Source: DATKCN01 sp035513175 (GTDB taxonomy: Bacteria; Chloroflexota; Chloroflexia; Thermomicrobiales; CFX8). Taken from it: 26,232 nt of DNA. The stretch spans positions 1 to 26,232 of the forward strand of contig DATKCN010000133.1 in assembly GCA_035513175.1 (NCBI GenBank), in the 5' to 3' direction. The notes beneath the pieces were generated by a model, which did no database searches, had not been told where the DNA came from, and saw only the letters and a program-made list of their open reading frames with translations. This document shows, in pieces, positions 1 to 7,889 of this stretch. Numbering within the stretch: the stretch's first letter is position 1; the number at the start of each line of letters is the position of its first letter. A program made the translations under genes and the position numbers.

Positions 1-1949
1 CGCATGCCATGCAGCCCGAAGCGGTGCAGTGGGGCTTCTCGCCGCCAGGCAGCGACATCGAAGCCGGGGCCGTTGTCCCGAACCGTGACGTACACCGAGT
101 CGCCAACGTCCACCTCTACCCATACGCGACAGTTCTCGCCGTGCTTGCGGGAGTTGGTAAGCGACTCCTGCACGAAGCGGAACAGCGCCGTTTCCGCCGT
201 CGTGTCGAGCAACGGCATCGCTTCCGGCGCGACGAGTTCTGTCGCGGCATCGGTCTCCTGGCGATGTTGCTCGACGAGCTGGCGCAACGCCTCCAGCAGT
301 GACAAATGCTCCAGTGGCGCGGCCCGTAGATCGCGCACGGAACGGCGCGCCTCGTCGAGATTGACCCGTGCCAGGGCAATGGCGCGGTCGATTCGCCGAT
401 GCAGCGGTGAATCTGCCGGCAGCGATGCGCTTACCGCCTCCAGTTGCAGCACGATGGCGACCAGACCCTGCGCGATCGTGTCGTGGATTTCCCGTGCCAG
501 CCGGTTGCGCTCCTCGGCAACGGCCAGGCCGTGCGCCTGATCGTACAGGCGAGCGTTCTCGATCGCGATGGCAGCGACGTTCGCGACAGTCGAAAGCAGG
601 TCGCAGTCCCGCTGGCGATAGCTGTTCGGCAGGTATGACTGTGCTGAAATCACGCCGATCGCGTCAGCGCCACGCATCAGCGGGGCCGCGGCGATTGACT
701 GCACCTGCCGTAACATGTCGCCGTAGCGCTCCAAGGCGCCATCGGTTGGCAGATCGGGGGCTTCGAACGTAATCGCCTCGCGGTTCTCCATCGCGCGCAG
801 ATACTGGCTCGGCATGCTCACGTCGTGGCGCGCAGCGTACACCTGTCCGACATCGACGATGTACGCTAGATCCCAGCCGCCGGACTCGCCTCGAAGGATG
901 ATCAGAAACGCGTCAGCTACCATCATTCGCGTGATCTCCTGATGGATCGCGCGATAGACCGTGTTGAGGTCGAGCGTCGACGACAGCACTGATGAAACCC
1001 TGTTCAGAATCTCCATCTGTGTGATCTGGCTCTGGGCCTGCTGGAACAGACGGCCGTTCTCAATCGCAACGGCCGCGTGATCGGCGAACAGGCTCATCAG
1101 CTCGGCGTCGGCATCCTCGAACGGGCGGTCGGACAGGCTCGTGATCGAGAGCACGCCGGTCGGCGCCCCTCGCACGAGCAGCGGCACTGACAACAGCGAG
1201 CGGGTCTGGGATGATTCGTGAGTCGACAAGCTCGCGCGTGGATCGGACGCGACGTCGTTCGAAATCACGGGCCGGCCGCTGCGGTAGCACAGACCGGCCA
1301 ATGTCGACTCGACCGGGACCGACATGCCAACACCGGAATCGCTCATGACCCCGGCGCTCGTCTGAAGCACGAGGTGCTTGCCGTCCTCATCCGCCAGTCG
1401 CAGGCGCGCCGTGACTCCCTCTATCAGCGTCGCCGCTTCAGCCACGATCGCTTCCAGAGTCTCGTCCAGTTCCAGTGAGCTCGTTACCGCCGCGCCCACT
1501 CGCTGTAGCGCGAGCAGGCGCGCCCGGCTTTCACGCTGGGCGCGCGCGTCAACTTCCAGCCGCTCCGTCACGATGCCGACCGCCGAGTTGGTGAACTGAC
1601 CGATCCAGCGCAACATGGCGCGTTCAGAGGCGAGCATGTCCGGCACATGCCGTTCCTCGGCAGGGACGGCGCGGTCCAACGCGTCGATGACACCGAGCAG
1701 GCCCTGGACCACCTCGGCGACGGTCAGGTGAGCGCCCTCAACAGTCGCTTCGAGACCGGCCAGAAACACATCAACGCGCTCCTGTCCGCCCTCCCGGTCG
1801 GCCATCGCAAGCGCGTCCAGACCCTGGTCGATTCGTTCCCGCAGGCGGGCCTGGCTCATGTGACGGTAGCTGGGACTGATGTCGTGAGCGATGTCGCGCC
1901 ACGCCTCGGCTATAGTCGCGCGATGACGGTCTATTGGGTGAGAATCCAC
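1..1949 (-). CDS. Sensor histidine kinase: RsbRD-like N-terminus, two GAF domains, HisKA_3, HATPase (3' end outside window)
   Basis: This is a cytoplasmic NarL/DesK-class sensor kinase that should autophosphorylate on His and pass the phosphate to an off-window response regulator. Read from a GTG at 1949, about 649 residues are visible. An all-helical N-terminus with an early Trp and a SPSYR motif resembles the RsbRD N-terminal domain (about 10-150). Two GAF domains follow (about 145-300 and 313-470). The HisKA_3 helix contains EERNRLAREIHDTIAQG with the phospho-acceptor at His489. The start of a HATPase_c domain follows, with an N box (ESLTNSRKH) and a G1 box (DNGPGFD), and the frame leaves the window just after GLHGMR. 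No membrane segment is seen. The start is uncertain: ATG at 1859 would delete the conserved Trp region, and GTG at 1994 is also possible. The gene is divergent from the LutB-LutA gene, across a gap of about 200 bp. Confidence 0.86.
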   Translation of the reverse strand, partial: MDSHPIDRHRATIAEAWRDIAHDISPSYRHMSQARLRERIDQGLDALAMADREGGQERVDVFLAGLEATVEGAHLTVAEVVQGLLGVIDALDRAVPAEERHVPDMLASERAMLRWIGQFTNSAVGIVTERLEVDARAQRESRARLLALQRVGAAVTSSLELDETLEAIVAEAATLIEGVTARLRLADEDGKHLVLQTSAGVMSDSGVGMSVPVESTLAGLCYRSGRPVISNDVASDPRASLSTHESSQTRSLLSVPLLVRGAPTGVLSITSLSDRPFEDADAELMSLFADHAAVAIENGRLFQQAQSQITQMEILNRVSSVLSSTLDLNTVYRAIHQEITRMMVADAFLIILRGESGGWDLAYIVDVGQVYAARHDVSMPSQYLRAMENREAITFEAPDLPTDGALERYGDMLRQVQSIAAAPLMRGADAIGVISAQSYLPNSYRQRDCDLLSTVANVAAIAIENARLYDQAHGLAVAEERNRLAREIHDTIAQGLVAIVLQLEAVSASLPADSPLHRRIDRAIALARVNLDEARRSVRDLRAAPLEHLSLLEALRQLVEQHRQETDAATELVAPEAMPLLDTTAETALFRFVQESLTNSRKHGENCRVWVEVDVGDSVYVTVRDNGPGFDVAAWRREAPLHRFGLHGM

Positions 1950-2152
1950 GCGATCGCCACTTTCGATGAATAATGTCGCCAACCGCGTCTGCACGGCTCA
2001 CATCCGCGCCCGCGACTCAACGGATTGCGGAGGCTGAGCGGAGTGCGCGATACAGGGTGAAATCGTACAGTCGTGGTGGCGGTCGCGGCAACCAATCGCC
2101 GGTGGCAGGCGCGTTCGAAGCTGTATCCTGCGCGTATGATGAGGGAGCCACG

Positions 2153-4369
2153 ATGCCAGTCGAGCAACGCAAGCCCGACAACCGGGCATTCAAAGAGCTC
2201 GTAAAGCGACAGGTTGCTGACGAGTCACTGGCGACGGCGCTTGGACGCGCACTCCCCGAGTTCGGTCGACGGCGGGAGATTGCGTTCGCCGATCAGGACT
2301 TCTCGGCACAACGCAGGCGCGTCCGCGACCTGAAGGCTGACGCGATCGAGCGCCTGCCCGAGCTCGTCGAGCGCTTCACCGCCGAGGCCCAGGCGGTCGG
2401 CGCCGTCGTGCATCTTGCGGCCACGGCGGACGATGCGCGCAGCATCATCGTCGGGATTGCGCGGAGTCACGAGGCGCGAACCGTCGTCAAGAGCAAGTCG
2501 ATGGTCTCCGAGGAGATACTGCTGAACCCGGCGCTTGAGGCGCACGGTATGACGGTCGTCGAGACCGACCTCGGCGAGTGGATCATGCAGCTGGCCGGCG
2601 AGCATCCATCGCACCTCATCGCCCCGGCCGTGCACAAGACGCGCGAGCAGGTGGCAAAGCTCTTTTCCGACGAGATCGGTTACGAGTTGCCCGCCGATCC
2701 TGTCGAGCTCGTGAAGGTTGCCAGAGCCCGCCTGCGTCAGTCGTTCATCGACGCCGACATCGGCATCTCCGGCGCCAACGTGGCGATTGCCGAGACGGGC
2801 ACGCTGGTCATCGTCTCGAACGAGGGAAACGGACGGCTCGTCACCACATTGCCACCCGTCCACATCGCGTTGCTCGGCGTTGAGAAAATTGTGCCCACGA
2901 TCGATGACGCGACCGCGATTCTGAAGGTGCTACCCCGCTCCGGCACCGGGCAGAAGATCACCAGCTACGTCTCATTCATCACCGGACCCAGCCGCAGCGC
3001 GGACATCGAACTGACCCTGACCATCGGCGTGCACGGACCGAAAGAAATGCATATCGTGCTGCTCGACAACGGTCGCTGGACCGCTCGGGACGACGAAGAT
3101 CTGCGGGAGGCGTTGCACTGCATCCGCTGCGGCGCCTGCTCGAACGTCTGTCCTCCCTATCAGGTTGTCGGCGGGCACGCGTTTGGCCACATCTACACGG
3201 GTCCGATCGGGCTGATCATGACGGCTCTGCACCACGGGTTGGCGAACGCAGCGGGACCGCAGAGCCTGTGCGTCTCGTGCAATGCCTGCGAGACGGTCTG
3301 TCCGGCGGAGATCCCAATTCCTCGCATGATCCTCGACGTTCGCTCGCGCGTGACGGAGGAGTTTGGGTTGCCGAGGACCAAGGACTTCGTGCTCGGCAGG
3401 TGGACGAATCCAGCCAGCGGCGCGCGCATGATGGGGGCCGCCGCCCTGGGCGCCAGCGTCGTGACGTCAGACGACGGAGTCATCCGGTCCATTCCGTTCA
3501 GGAAGGAACTGACGGAGGGTCGCGTCGCCACCCCTCCGGCCCGGCGCCCCCTGCGAGATCGTCTGCGCCGTGACGCCGTCGCCGGGGCTCCGCCGCTGCC
3601 AAGCAGTCAGGCAATAGGTCTCACAGTCGCCTACTTCCCCGGTTGCCTGACCGACCGGATACTGCCGGAGATCGGCGAGGCGGTCGTCAGAGTGCTGCGG
3701 GCGTGCGGCTGCAAGGTGGTATTTCCGGTGGATCAGCACTGCTGCGGGCTGATCGCGATGAACGTAGGAGACAGCGCCCGCGGACGCGTGATGGCCAGGC
3801 AGACGATCCGTATGCTCGAATCCGTTGAGGCGGACCTCGTGTTGACGAACAGCACGAGCTGTCTGGCCGCCATCGCGCAGGATTACCAGCACCTGTTCCG
3901 ACACGATTCGGAATGGCGCGAGCGCGCCGACGGGCAAGCCAAACGGCTGATCGAGTTCGCGGCGTTCGTGCAGGATGTGGCGCAAATCGATGCCGATGAC
4001 TTTCCTCCTGAGGCAGGAGCCGCCGTGGTGACGTACCACGACGCCTGCCAGTCAGCAAACGCGTTGGGCTACGGCGAAAAGGGACGGCGCATCATTACCG
4101 ACCTGCTCGGATTGGAGCTGCGGGAGATGCAGGACTCGCGGGTGTGCTGTGGGTTCGGTGGCTCGTTCTCGCTCGACCATCCCAACGTCTCGACGGCGAT
4201 CATGCGGAACAAGCTCGCCAACGCCGAAGCGACTGCGGCTGACATCATCGTCTCGGATAATCCGGGGTGTCTGATGCAGATGCGCGGCGGTCTGACATAC
4301 GCCGGCAGCCGCGCGCGGGCGCTGCACATCGCTGAGTTGATCGCGGAGCGACTACCACCAACGCAGTAG
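2153..4369 (+). CDS. lutB/lutA: Fused LutB-LutA iron-sulfur protein (LUD + 2x[4Fe-4S] + two CCG domains)
   Basis: A 738-residue protein joins two subunits of the LutABC (LldEFG) L-lactate oxidation complex, which is normally encoded by separate genes. Residues about 50-300 form the LUD (DUF162) domain, with the GISGANVAIAETGTLV motif typical of LutB. A ferredoxin-like pair of cluster motifs follows: Cys323/326/329/333 and Cys373/376/379/383. From about 490 the LutA-like part has two CCG repeats: FPGC (Cys498) with a CCG pair at 530-531, and DAC (Cys632) with CCGFGG at 665-666. It should act at the inner face of the membrane, passing electrons from a 2-hydroxyacid to the respiratory chain. The start chosen is ATG 2153 with GAGGGA seven bases upstream; the frame is open further upstream but that part has no conservation. 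No lutC or permease is in view, so the substrate is unproven; glycolate or another hydroxyacid is possible. Confidence 0.9.
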   Translation: MPVEQRKPDNRAFKELVKRQVADESLATALGRALPEFGRRREIAFADQDFSAQRRRVRDLKADAIERLPELVERFTAEAQAVGAVVHLAATADDARSIIVGIARSHEARTVVKSKSMVSEEILLNPALEAHGMTVVETDLGEWIMQLAGEHPSHLIAPAVHKTREQVAKLFSDEIGYELPADPVELVKVARARLRQSFIDADIGISGANVAIAETGTLVIVSNEGNGRLVTTLPPVHIALLGVEKIVPTIDDATAILKVLPRSGTGQKITSYVSFITGPSRSADIELTLTIGVHGPKEMHIVLLDNGRWTARDDEDLREALHCIRCGACSNVCPPYQVVGGHAFGHIYTGPIGLIMTALHHGLANAAGPQSLCVSCNACETVCPAEIPIPRMILDVRSRVTEEFGLPRTKDFVLGRWTNPASGARMMGAAALGASVVTSDDGVIRSIPFRKELTEGRVATPPARRPLRDRLRRDAVAGAPPLPSSQAIGLTVAYFPGCLTDRILPEIGEAVVRVLRACGCKVVFPVDQHCCGLIAMNVGDSARGRVMARQTIRMLESVEADLVLTNSTSCLAAIAQDYQHLFRHDSEWRERADGQAKRLIEFAAFVQDVAQIDADDFPPEAGAAVVTYHDACQSANALGYGEKGRRIITDLLGLELREMQDSRVCCGFGGSFSLDHPNVSTAIMRNKLANAEATAADIIVSDNPGCLMQMRGGLTYAGSRARALHIAELIAERLPPTQ

Positions 4370-4418
4370 GATTCCTTGCCCGGACGCAGCCGCCAGCGGA
4401 GCCAACCCGGCAGACACG

Positions 4419-5837
4419 TCAGTTGGCGACTGGTGGGCGCCTGAGTCCGGTTCGTGTCGCCTGCTCGAACGCGTGAGCGAGTTGCAGCACGCCGAAGTCG
4501 TCTCTGACGCGGCCGACGATCTGCACGCCAACCGGCAGCCCCTCCGGCGTGAATCCACATGGCACGGAAATGGCCGGCAGGCCCGTCATCGTGATGTAGT
4601 AGGCCGAGCGCATCCAGTCGATGTAGTTCTCCATCGCAATCCCGTTGATCTCCATCGGATACGGGATGTCGACAGCGAACGGGGGAACCTGGTTCACGGG
4701 GCAGATCAGGAATTCGTATGTCTGCATGAAGACGCGCACGCGTTCATACAGCGCCGTGCGCTGCGTCTCTGCCGTGGCGACATCGAGCGCGCTAAGGCGC
4801 AGTCCCAGTTCGGCGTTCCAGATGACGGTGTCCTTCAGCAGCCCGCGGTTGTCACGAAGATGCTCGACATGCGACGCGGCGAATGCATGCGCGCGTAACG
4901 TCTGAAAGCTCTCGTTGGCGCCTGAGAAGTCCGGGGTCGCCTCGTCAACCTCGCACCCAATGTCCTCGAACACGTGCCGCTGAGTTTCGAGCGCCGCGGT
5001 CACGCGCGGGTCGACCGGCAGCCCGCCCAGGTCCGCTGACCAGGCGATCTTCACCCCGGTGAAGTCTCGTTCCAGAGGGCGCCGAAACGTAATGCCCGGG
5101 TCCGTCAGAGCGAAGGGGGCCCGCGGGTCCGGTCCTGCCAGCACGCTGAACAGCAGCGCCACGTCCTGGACAGTGCGGGCCAGCGGCCCTTTGACGGACA
5201 TCGATTGCCAGGCCATCCTTGACGGCCAGCCCGGCACGCGCCCGGGTGACGGCCGAAATCCGACGACGTTGTTGAAGTTGCCTGGATTGCGCAGCGATCC
5301 GCCGAGGTCGCTGCCGTCAGCGATCGGCAGCATCCCGGTCGCCAGGCAGACGGCTGCCCCGCCGCTGCTGCCGCCGCACGATTTCGTTATGTCGTATGGG
5401 TTAAGGGTCGCCCCGAACACGGGATTGAACGTGTGCGAGCCGGCCGCCCATTCAGGCACATTCGTTTTGCCGATCCGCAGGGCTCCGGCCTTGACGGAGC
5501 GCTCCACGATCAGCGAATCACGGACCGGCACATAATCCTTGAAAATCGGCGAGCCCCAGGTAGTGCGCATGCCCGCTGTCTCCTCGGTGTCCTTATGCGC
5601 GATCGGTAGCCCGTGCAGCGGACCAACATCGTCCCCGGCCGCCAGCCGCCGGTCGCAGTCGTCCGCCAGCCTGATGGCGGCTTCCGCGCCGATGAACGTC
5701 GGAATCGCGTTGACGACCGGATTGACCCGCTCGATCCGCGCGAGATGCGCCACCATGACCTCCCGAGCCGACAGCTCGCGCTGCTTGATCTGACGAGCGA
5801 GGTCGGTCGCGGTCATGAAGCAGATATCGTCGGACAT
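4419..5837 (-). CDS. Amidase (amidase-signature family)
   Basis: This 472-residue cytoplasmic hydrolase of the amidase-signature family cleaves carboxamides by a Ser-cisSer-Lys triad. The lysine is K82 in GLPIAHKD. The glycine/serine-rich motif GGSSGG lies at 155-160 (cis-Ser 157 or 158). The nucleophile is Ser181 in GSDLGGSLRNP, 24 residues further on, which is the usual spacing. The length is normal for the family. The ATG at 5837 has GAAGGGG nine bases upstream. The gene stands alone, converging with the LutB-LutA gene at a gap of about 50 bp, and is read from its own promoter near 5911-5938. GatA of the Glu-tRNA(Gln) amidotransferase belongs to the same family, but no gatB or gatC is nearby and a free-standing amidase is more likely. 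The natural substrate cannot be told. Confidence 0.9.
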   Translation of the reverse strand: MSDDICFMTATDLARQIKQRELSAREVMVAHLARIERVNPVVNAIPTFIGAEAAIRLADDCDRRLAAGDDVGPLHGLPIAHKDTEETAGMRTTWGSPIFKDYVPVRDSLIVERSVKAGALRIGKTNVPEWAAGSHTFNPVFGATLNPYDITKSCGGSSGGAAVCLATGMLPIADGSDLGGSLRNPGNFNNVVGFRPSPGRVPGWPSRMAWQSMSVKGPLARTVQDVALLFSVLAGPDPRAPFALTDPGITFRRPLERDFTGVKIAWSADLGGLPVDPRVTAALETQRHVFEDIGCEVDEATPDFSGANESFQTLRAHAFAASHVEHLRDNRGLLKDTVIWNAELGLRLSALDVATAETQRTALYERVRVFMQTYEFLICPVNQVPPFAVDIPYPMEINGIAMENYIDWMRSAYYITMTGLPAISVPCGFTPEGLPVGVQIVGRVRDDFGVLQLAHAFEQATRTGLRRPPVAN

Positions 5838-5910
5838 GCGGTAACGCCCCTTCGCTGTGTCGTGTCAATATTCGTGAACGGGCAACGGCGAGCGTCGCGC
5901 CAGCGCGCGC

Positions 5911-5938
5911 ACTCTAACACACGTTCAGCTCGTGTCAG
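5911..5938 (-). promoter_or_regulatory. Promoter of the amidase gene
   Basis: On the minus strand, CTGACA (5938-5933, five of six matches to the -35 consensus) lies 16 bases from TAGAGT (5916-5911, four of six matches to -10). The predicted start near 5904 gives a leader of about 65 bases before the ATG at 5837. Confidence 0.45.
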
Positions 5939-5948
5939 GGAGGAACGT

Positions 5949-6386
5949 TCAGGCCCGGCACGACTCGCAGCGGCCGAAAACTTCCAGCCAGTGATCGGAG
6001 ATCTGGAAGTTCGTGCGCTGGCTTAACGCTTCGAGGAGCGGAGCGACAGTGCAGTCCTCGAACTGCACCACCGTGCCGCAGTCGGAGCAGATGAGGTGGT
6101 GGTGGTGGCCAACGCCGGGCATCGAGATTACGTAGGAGTGGCAGCCATCAGGGCCGTGAATGCGGTCGAGCACGCCGTTCTGGACCAGCACGTCGAGCGT
6201 GCGAAAGACCGTCGCGCGGCCGACGTCGGTTCGGCTTCCGGACATCTCCCTCAGCAGCTCGTCGGCGGTGAACGCCCGTTCGAGCCGTTGCGTCGCCTCG
6301 ATCACCGCGCGGCGCGGCGCCGTCAGGCGGTAGCCGGAATCCTGTAAGATGCGCAGCGTTCTCTCAACATCGTTCTGCATCACCAT
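5949..6386 (-). CDS. Fur-family metal-responsive transcriptional regulator
   Basis: This 145-residue protein has the full Fur fold. A winged helix occupies about 8-83 (LTAPRRAVIEA; recognition helix GRATVFRTLDVL). A dimerisation and metal-binding domain follows, with the His run HHHHLICSDCG at 94-104. Two CxxC pairs (Cys100/103 and Cys140/143) make the structural zinc site. It binds DNA as a dimer when loaded with Fe, Zn or another metal; which metal (Fur, Zur or PerR type) cannot be read from sequence alone. ATG 6386 was chosen because AAGGAG lies 12 bases upstream; the second ATG at 6380 would be even further from it. It is divergent from an EntS-like MFS exporter gene 83 bp away, and a perfect dyad overlaps its own promoter, which suggests autoregulation and control of the exporter. 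Confidence 0.92.
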   Translation of the reverse strand: MVMQNDVERTLRILQDSGYRLTAPRRAVIEATQRLERAFTADELLREMSGSRTDVGRATVFRTLDVLVQNGVLDRIHGPDGCHSYVISMPGVGHHHHLICSDCGTVVQFEDCTVAPLLEALSQRTNFQISDHWLEVFGRCESCRA

Positions 6387-6415
6387 GCCCGAGACGTACT
6401 CCTTCTGTCGACGAA

Positions 6416-6424
6416 AGTGTAGCA
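6416..6424 (-). promoter_or_regulatory. Extended -10 promoter of the Fur-family gene
   Basis: On the minus strand the sequence TGCTACACT (6424-6416) is a TGn-extended -10 element (TACACT, four of six matches). No good -35 is seen 17 bases upstream, as is usual for extended -10 promoters. The predicted start near 6409 leaves about 23 bases before the ATG at 6386, enough for the AAGGAG ribosome site. Confidence 0.4.
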
Positions 6425-6444
6425 TGGCGATTCGTGGCGCCATG
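6423..6444. promoter_or_regulatory. Candidate operator dyad between the Fur-family and MFS genes
   Basis: CATGGCG at 6423-6429 and its exact reverse complement CGCCATG at 6438-6444 are separated by 8 bases. The dyad overlaps the upstream part of the Fur-gene extended -10 and its -35 position, and ends 25 bases before the MFS start. A bound dimer there would block the regulator's own promoter and could affect the divergent exporter. It does not resemble the AT-rich Fur box of Escherichia coli or Bacillus. Confidence 0.4.
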
Positions 6445-6469
6445 ACACCGATTGGCGCGGCGCAATACC

Positions 6470-7750
6470 ATGAGCCTCGACAGAGACACCGAACTCGCGC
6501 GCGCATTGCAGCCCCCTACCGCCGGTGGTGAGCCCGTCTTTCCGCCGCCGGGCAGACTCGGCGCGCTGCGGAATCCACAATTCCTGCGCTTCTGGATTGC
6601 AGTCACGCTGGCGCTGACCGGACTGTGGATCAGGATCACCGTGCAGGGATACCTTGTCTACGAGCTGACAAGCGACGAATTCATGCTGGGCCTCGTCGGC
6701 TTCCTCAGCGCGTTGCCGGTCCTCGTTCTCTCGCCAGTCGTTGGCGTGATCGTCGACCGCTTCGAGCGGCGCAAGGTGCTGTTCGCGACGCAATCCTTCA
6801 TGGCTGCCAATCTCTTCACACTGGCGACGCTGGACGCATTCGGCGCGCTACGTGTCTACCACATCCTGATCATCGCTTCACTGGCGGGCGCGGCTGCCGC
6901 CTTCGACTGGCCCGCGCGGTTGTCGCTCGTGCCGAACATGGTCAGACGGGACGAATTGCAGAGCGCGGTCGCGCTGAACTCCGCGTCGTTCAACACCGCG
7001 CGCATCGTGGGGCCCGCCATCGGCGGCAGCCTGATCGGCGTCATCGGCACGGCCGCGTGCTTTTACCTGTCGGCGTTCGCCTTTCTGCCGTCGCTCGTCG
7101 TGCTTCTGACACTGGTGGTCGATCGGGGCGTCCGGTCGGAAAAGCAGGAATCACCATTTCAGAATCTGATGGCGGGCTACCGGTACATCTGGCGCTTTCC
7201 GACGCTGCGCAGCCTGCTCTCGGTCGATCTTGTCCCGGTCATGTTCGGCATGTCGTTCTTCGCACTGCTGCCGGCGCTGTCACGCGACGTGTACCACTCC
7301 AGCAGCACCGGGCTGGGATTGCTCTATAGCGCGGACGGAGCCGGAGCGTTCATCGGGGTAATGATCGTGGCACTCATGACCGGCATGCGCCGCCGCGGCC
7401 GAATGGTGCTGATCTTCGTGACGCTGTTCGCCGTGGTGCAGATCCTGTTCGCGCTGGCGCCGAGCCTGTGGATCGGCATGACGCTCATTTTCTTCCTCGG
7501 CGCGGTCGGCGCCGTGTACGCGACCTTGGCCGACACGTTGATCCAGACCGTGATCGAGGACGAGTACCGCGGCCGCGTCATGGCGGTCTACTCGACCTTC
7601 TGGGGGTTGACGCCCATCGGCTATCTGCAAGCCGGCATTATCGCCAGCCAGTGGGGCGCCCAGACCGCGATCTTTGTCAATGGCGTCGTCGTGCTCCTGT
7701 ACGCCATCGGGCTCATTCGCTTCGCGCCGGAGGTGCGAGGTCTCGCCTGA
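6470..7750 (+). CDS. MFS exporter, EntS/MFS_3-like
   Basis: This 426-residue inner-membrane protein has about 12 hydrophobic segments starting near residue 28 (LRNPQFLRFWIAVTLALTG). It carries the loop-2 MFS signature GVIVDRFERRKVL and the helix-4/5 motif FDWPARLSLVPNMV...ALNSASFNTARIVGPAIGG, typical of the MFS_3 group that contains the enterobactin exporter EntS and related drug/proton antiporters. It probably exports a small molecule in exchange for protons. ATG 6470 is used; a TTG at 6452 in the same frame is possible, and neither has a strong ribosome site. Its divergent arrangement with a Fur-family gene suggests metal-responsive expression, perhaps of a siderophore or metal-complex exporter, although no siderophore synthesis gene is in the window. 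A long hairpin begins inside its last codons. Confidence 0.88.
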   Translation: MSLDRDTELARALQPPTAGGEPVFPPPGRLGALRNPQFLRFWIAVTLALTGLWIRITVQGYLVYELTSDEFMLGLVGFLSALPVLVLSPVVGVIVDRFERRKVLFATQSFMAANLFTLATLDAFGALRVYHILIIASLAGAAAAFDWPARLSLVPNMVRRDELQSAVALNSASFNTARIVGPAIGGSLIGVIGTAACFYLSAFAFLPSLVVLLTLVVDRGVRSEKQESPFQNLMAGYRYIWRFPTLRSLLSVDLVPVMFGMSFFALLPALSRDVYHSSSTGLGLLYSADGAGAFIGVMIVALMTGMRRRGRMVLIFVTLFAVVQILFALAPSLWIGMTLIFFLGAVGAVYATLADTLIQTVIEDEYRGRVMAVYSTFWGLTPIGYLQAGIIASQWGAQTAIFVNGVVVLLYAIGLIRFAPEVRGLA

Positions 7751-7795
7751 CCGCCTTCCAGGTCCAACACCGCTGCTGGAAGCCGCTCAGGCGAG
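7742..7795 (+). terminator. Long hairpin at the end of the MFS gene
   Basis: A 20-base left arm (7742-7761) pairs with 7776-7795 at 18 of 20 positions, across a 14-base loop. The arm includes the MFS stop codon (7748-7750). No U-tract follows, so this may be a terminator of the GC-rich type or an mRNA-stabilising structure. Confidence 0.5.
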
Positions 7796-7889
7796 GTTCA
7801 CCCACGCGATCGGACACGGCGCCGGCGCACGTCCTCCCCGGCTGGCACAATGCAGTCGTCACTCAGCGCGAACCCGATCGGCGGAGTAG

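Noticed and set aside
4..1973. Several plus-strand open frames of 60-180 codons in the first 2 kb
   Set aside because: They are antisense to a continuous GAF/histidine-kinase reading frame that runs off the left edge.
2135..2140. TATGAT as a -10 box for the LutB-LutA gene
   Set aside because: It would put the transcription start within a few bases of the ATG and leave no room for the GAGGGA ribosome site.
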